The notes beneath the pieces were generated by a model. It was not told the DNA's origin, made no database searches, and saw only the letters and a list, made by a program, of their open reading frames with translations. Below are positions 61,578-64,000 of a stretch of 64,000 nucleotides of DNA, piece by piece. The position numbers and the translations under genes are program-made. Source of the DNA: CAYPAV01 sp964408805. Its GTDB lineage: Bacteria > Pseudomonadota > Alphaproteobacteria > UBA8366. Position 1 is the first letter of the stretch, and every line of letters starts with the position of its first letter. The DNA lies in NCBI GenBank assembly GCA_964408805.1, contig CAYPAV010000003.1:124001-188000 (forward strand). The letters are read 5' to 3'.

Positions 61578-62184
61578 CCGCACCGGCAATGACGTCCAGC
61601 CCCTCGACTGCGAGATCGCCGGATGAATTGATGCGCAGAAGTTGCAGCGCCCCCCAATGAACCTTTGCGGGTGCGCGTCCGGTCATTCCCCAGCCGGTCG
61701 CCTGGGCGATCAAGGCCCGGATCACGCTCTTATGGGTAACCGCGATGACGGGTCGCGCCGAGGCCGCGACTTCGAGCAGCCAGGGCCGTACCCTTGCGAG
61801 CACCTCGCGCGGGCTTTCGCCGCCCGCCGGGCGGAAATCGAGGCCCCGTGCTTCGTTGTCGGCCATATCCTGTCCTAGCGACGCCCGCAGTTCCGACAAC
61901 CGGCAGCCTTCCCACTCGCCCCAATGCATTTCCTTGAGGCGGGGTTCGACGACGGGGACCGAACCGGCAATAATTTGAGCCGTCTCCATGGCCCTCTTCA
62001 TCGGGCTGGAGACAAGCTCGTAATTTCGAATTTGCGCCGGAAAACACCACGCGGCGACGGCCTTTCGGCCGGCATCGCTCAAGGGAACGTCGGTATGACC
62101 CTGAAGGCGCTTGTCCTCGGTCCATTCGGTCGGACCATGGCGAAGGAGCGCCAGGGGAATTTCTCTCTTTCCCTTTCCGGACAC
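61570..62184 (-). CDS. Histidine phosphatase family protein
   Basis: This 204-residue member of the phosphoglycerate mutase-like superfamily has LLRHGPTEWTEDKRLQGHTDVPLS with the phospho-accepting His, the SSPMKRAMETAQII segment, the acid residue region MHWGEWEGCRL, and VTHKSVIRALIAQ with the second His. The substrate is unknown, and its place inside a glycosyltransferase cluster suggests a sugar phosphate. GTG start at 62184, 9 bases after the GT4 stop. The 3' end overlaps the next glycosyltransferase. Confidence 0.88.
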   Translation of the reverse strand: MSGKGKREIPLALLRHGPTEWTEDKRLQGHTDVPLSDAGRKAVAAWCFPAQIRNYELVSSPMKRAMETAQIIAGSVPVVEPRLKEMHWGEWEGCRLSELRASLGQDMADNEARGLDFRPAGGESPREVLARVRPWLLEVAASARPVIAVTHKSVIRALIAQATGWGMTGRAPAKVHWGALQLLRINSSGDLAVEGLDVIAGADD

Positions 62185-62193
62185 GGCGCTTTC

Positions 62194-63447
62194 TCAAGCG
62201 CTTTCGCGCAGGTTTTCGGCGTCCTCGAGACCGAATTTCCGAGCCAGCCGATCGATACCGTTCTTGTGGGCGTATTGATCGCGGACGCGCGCGAAGCCCG
62301 CCGCTCCGAGACCGTGGCGTAGCGCCGGGTCGCCGATCAAACGATCGATCGCCCGCGCCAAGGCGGCCGGATCCTCTTGCGGCACGAGGAGGCCGGTTTC
62401 CTGATCGACGATCAATTCGGGGATCGCCGATACCCGGGTCGAGACGCATGGCAGCCCCTGGCTTTGCGCCTCCAAAAGAACATTCGGAAGGCCGTCGCGA
62501 TCCCCATCCTCGGCGATACGGCTGGCCAATACGAAAATGTCGGCGGTTCTGTAAAGTTCCAAGACGTCCAATTGCGTTTTCGGCCCGAGCCAGTCGATCC
62601 GATCTTCAATCCCGAGTTTTTGCGCCTGCTCGCGGAGCGAATCCAACAAGATCCCGCCACCGACATGCGTGAACCGCCACCGCTGTTCCTTCGGCAATTC
62701 CGCCAATGCCTTCAGGAGAACGTCATAGCCTTTCTTGGTCACCGCGCGGCCGACCGAAAGAATCCGCACTGGGTCGGCCTCATTCCCGCCGTCGCGGCGC
62801 GCCAATGGCCGGGAGCATTCGGCGAATCGCTCGAAATCCAAACCATGATAGACCAATTCGACCCGGTCCTCTTCGGGCGCCAGGGCGCTCAAATGCGCCC
62901 GGCCGACTTCCGTGCAGGTCACCAGCCAGGCCATCTCTCCAAGTTTTTCGGCCTTTTCCCAATCCGGCGTCGTCCAAATATCCTTGGCGTGCGCCGAACA
63001 GCTCCAAGGCAGGCCGGAAAGGGTCCCCGCGTACCGCGTCACCGAAGCCGGCGTATGCAGAAAATGGGCGTGTAGATGCGTTACCGCCGGGTCGAGTTCA
63101 TCGGCCAGAACCAGCGCTTGTCCGAAATGTCGCAGCCGATTGCGGATCGGTCCGCGCCGGAAATCCCGCCGCCAGGTCCGTACCGCCGCCTTATAGGTCG
63201 TGCGGCGGCGCTGACGCCACCAGGCCCGAATGACACGGAACGGTTCTTGATGCAGATACTCGGGCAGATAGACGACCGGCGCCTCGATCGCCTCATGAAC
63301 GGGATGACGGGCGTGATCGGTCGGATGGCGTAGCGAGACAATGCGAATGTCGAGACCGGCCGACTCGAGCGCCTGAATTTCCTGCGCGATGAAGGTCTCC
63401 GAAAGACGGGGATAGCCCTTTAGAATGAAGGCGACGACGAGGGACAT
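62194..63447 (-). CDS. GT4 family glycosyltransferase
   Basis: The 417-residue protein is a retaining GT-B enzyme: ILKGYPRLSETFIAQEIQALE at the N-terminus, LHAHFLHTPASVTRYAG, the SVGRAVTKKGYDVLLKAL strand, and the GT4 donor site EDGDRDGLPNVLLEAQSQGLPCVSTRVSAIPEL with the conserved EX7E acids. Such enzymes add hexoses to surface or capsular polysaccharides. A perfect hairpin (63457-63477) lies just upstream of its start and no good Shine-Dalgarno is visible. Confidence 0.9.
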   Translation of the reverse strand: MSLVVAFILKGYPRLSETFIAQEIQALESAGLDIRIVSLRHPTDHARHPVHEAIEAPVVYLPEYLHQEPFRVIRAWWRQRRRTTYKAAVRTWRRDFRRGPIRNRLRHFGQALVLADELDPAVTHLHAHFLHTPASVTRYAGTLSGLPWSCSAHAKDIWTTPDWEKAEKLGEMAWLVTCTEVGRAHLSALAPEEDRVELVYHGLDFERFAECSRPLARRDGGNEADPVRILSVGRAVTKKGYDVLLKALAELPKEQRWRFTHVGGGILLDSLREQAQKLGIEDRIDWLGPKTQLDVLELYRTADIFVLASRIAEDGDRDGLPNVLLEAQSQGLPCVSTRVSAIPELIVDQETGLLVPQEDPAALARAIDRLIGDPALRHGLGAAGFARVRDQYAHKNGIDRLARKFGLEDAENLRESA

Positions 63448-63456
63448 GGCGATCGC

Positions 63457-63477
63457 CTAGTGGATGAAATCCACTAG
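63457..63477 (-). other. Perfect 9-bp hairpin before the GT4 start
   Basis: CTAGTGGAT-GAA-ATCCACTAG is perfectly paired (63457-63465 and 63469-63477). It includes the stop codon of the upstream glycosyltransferase and ends 10 bases before the GT4 ATG, beside the palindrome GGCGATCGCC (63448-63457). It could control translation of GT4 or end the upstream message. Confidence 0.55.
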
Positions 63478-64000
63478 CCTCCGGTCTCCACAAGCGAAAG
63501 CCGCGGCGCGGTCCGTGCGGCAAAATGACGACCGGCAAGTTCGCCGACCTGTTCGATTCCATCGAGAAAACCCGGCGGCATGGCTTCGGACGGCCGGGGC
63601 TGGAGAGGCAACCGACGCAAGGCCGCCACCACCATTTCCGCGTTCAACGCCTCCGTCGGATGGAGCATTTGGACAATGCCGAGTTCGGCCGCCCGCCGGG
63701 CGCGCAAGAGCTGCTCCTTCCGCGGCGCTATGCGCGGCACGATCAGAGCCGGCTTGTCGAGCGAGATAATTTCGCAGAACGTGTTGTATCCGCCCATGGC
63801 GACAATTCCCGCCGCCTTCTCCATCAAAAGCTCGAGATGGCTGTCGAACGTCATGACCTCGACATTGCCGAGACGCGAAGCGCGATCGCGAATTTCAGCC
63901 TGCATTTCCGGACGCATGAAGGGCCCCAGGACCAGAAGCGCCCGCATCAGGTCGGGCGCGGTCTCGTAGGCCCGCAAAACCACGTCCATCATCTGATCGC
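63474..64000 (-). CDS. MurG-like glycosyltransferase, 3' part
   Basis: The window cuts this gene; 175 residues of the C-terminal domain are visible, ending at TAG 63474-63476. The frame is open to the right edge. The GT-B donor site is seen in AAGIVAMGGYNTFCEIISLDKPALIVPR, similar to the enzyme at 60441-61577. The N-terminal acceptor domain lies outside the window. It is probably the upstream gene of the same minus-strand operon. Confidence 0.75.
   Translation of the reverse strand, partial: DQMMDVVLRAYETAPDLMRALLVLGPFMRPEMQAEIRDRASRLGNVEVMTFDSHLELLMEKAAGIVAMGGYNTFCEIISLDKPALIVPRIAPRKEQLLRARRAAELGIVQMLHPTEALNAEMVVAALRRLPLQPRPSEAMPPGFLDGIEQVGELAGRHFAARTAPRLSLVETGG

Overview
The window looks like chromosomal DNA of an alphaproteobacterium of the Rhodospirillales type. 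The evidence is the gene order (yebC-ruvCAB-ybgC-tolQRAB-pal-cpoB-tilS-ftsH-glmM), a transhydrogenase split into pntAa/pntAb/pntB, a fused indolepyruvate ferredoxin oxidoreductase, a COQ9-family gene, a short class Ia nrdA without an ATP cone, and evenly high GC with dense ATGA overlaps. I see no rRNA, tRNA, CRISPR array, intact insertion sequence or prophage. No stretch above 300 bases lacks a gene. The longest gaps are about 260 bases, at 56276-56536 and 30912-31184, and the second holds a gene remnant.

Layout. Bases 1-16200: the end of a YmdB-type phosphoesterase, then the Holliday junction resolvasome (ruvCAB), the Tol-Pal envelope machine, tRNA-Ile lysidine synthase, FtsH, GlmM and ThiD, all on the plus strand and closely packed. 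A MocR-type regulator on the minus strand faces thiD. Bases 16200-19740: DUF1127, PhzF, a threonine dehydratase-like enzyme, a GNAT and an AraC-MGMT fusion. Bases 19750-25790: a minus-strand run of lipoprotein, Memo-AMMECR1 fusion, CoxL-like molybdenum hydroxylase and CysQ, divergent from the matching AmmeMemoRadiSam radical SAM gene. Bases 25800-28950: nrdA-nrdB behind an NrdR box and ending in a strong terminator. Bases 29100-36400: a methyltransferase, a CaiB-type CoA transferase with a truncated nitroreductase beside it, two DUF465 genes flanking TIGR02444-pfk, a degenerate GGDEF protein, purE, COQ9, def and rpsU. Bases 36500-42400: a VOC protein, OmpW, a DUF3179 protein, the three-gene proton-translocating transhydrogenase and a cupin. 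Bases 42400-56300: an ABC1 kinase-like protein, a DadA-like oxidase, oligoendopeptidase F, an acyl-CoA ligase, a Tat-exported aldo/keto reductase, a TauD-type dioxygenase, a CDF transporter, a nucleotide-sugar epimerase and the 1164-residue indolepyruvate oxidoreductase. Bases 56500-64000: a 1030-residue ABC-exporter-like protein with every ATPase motif degraded, a large insertion and a C-terminal cyclic-nucleotide-binding domain; then a methyltransferase-like gene and a minus-strand glycosyltransferase cluster that runs off the right edge.

The housekeeping blocks are conventional. The best candidates for undescribed biology are the pseudo-ABC/cNMP protein (56537-59629) and the AmmeMemoRadiSam locus with its lipoprotein and orphan molybdo-enzyme (19753-25786). 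Smaller points are the decayed nitroreductase (30916-31059), the uncertain, possibly non-canonical start of rpsU, altered active-site motifs in PurE, Pfk and the GGDEF protein, and several operator-like palindromes.
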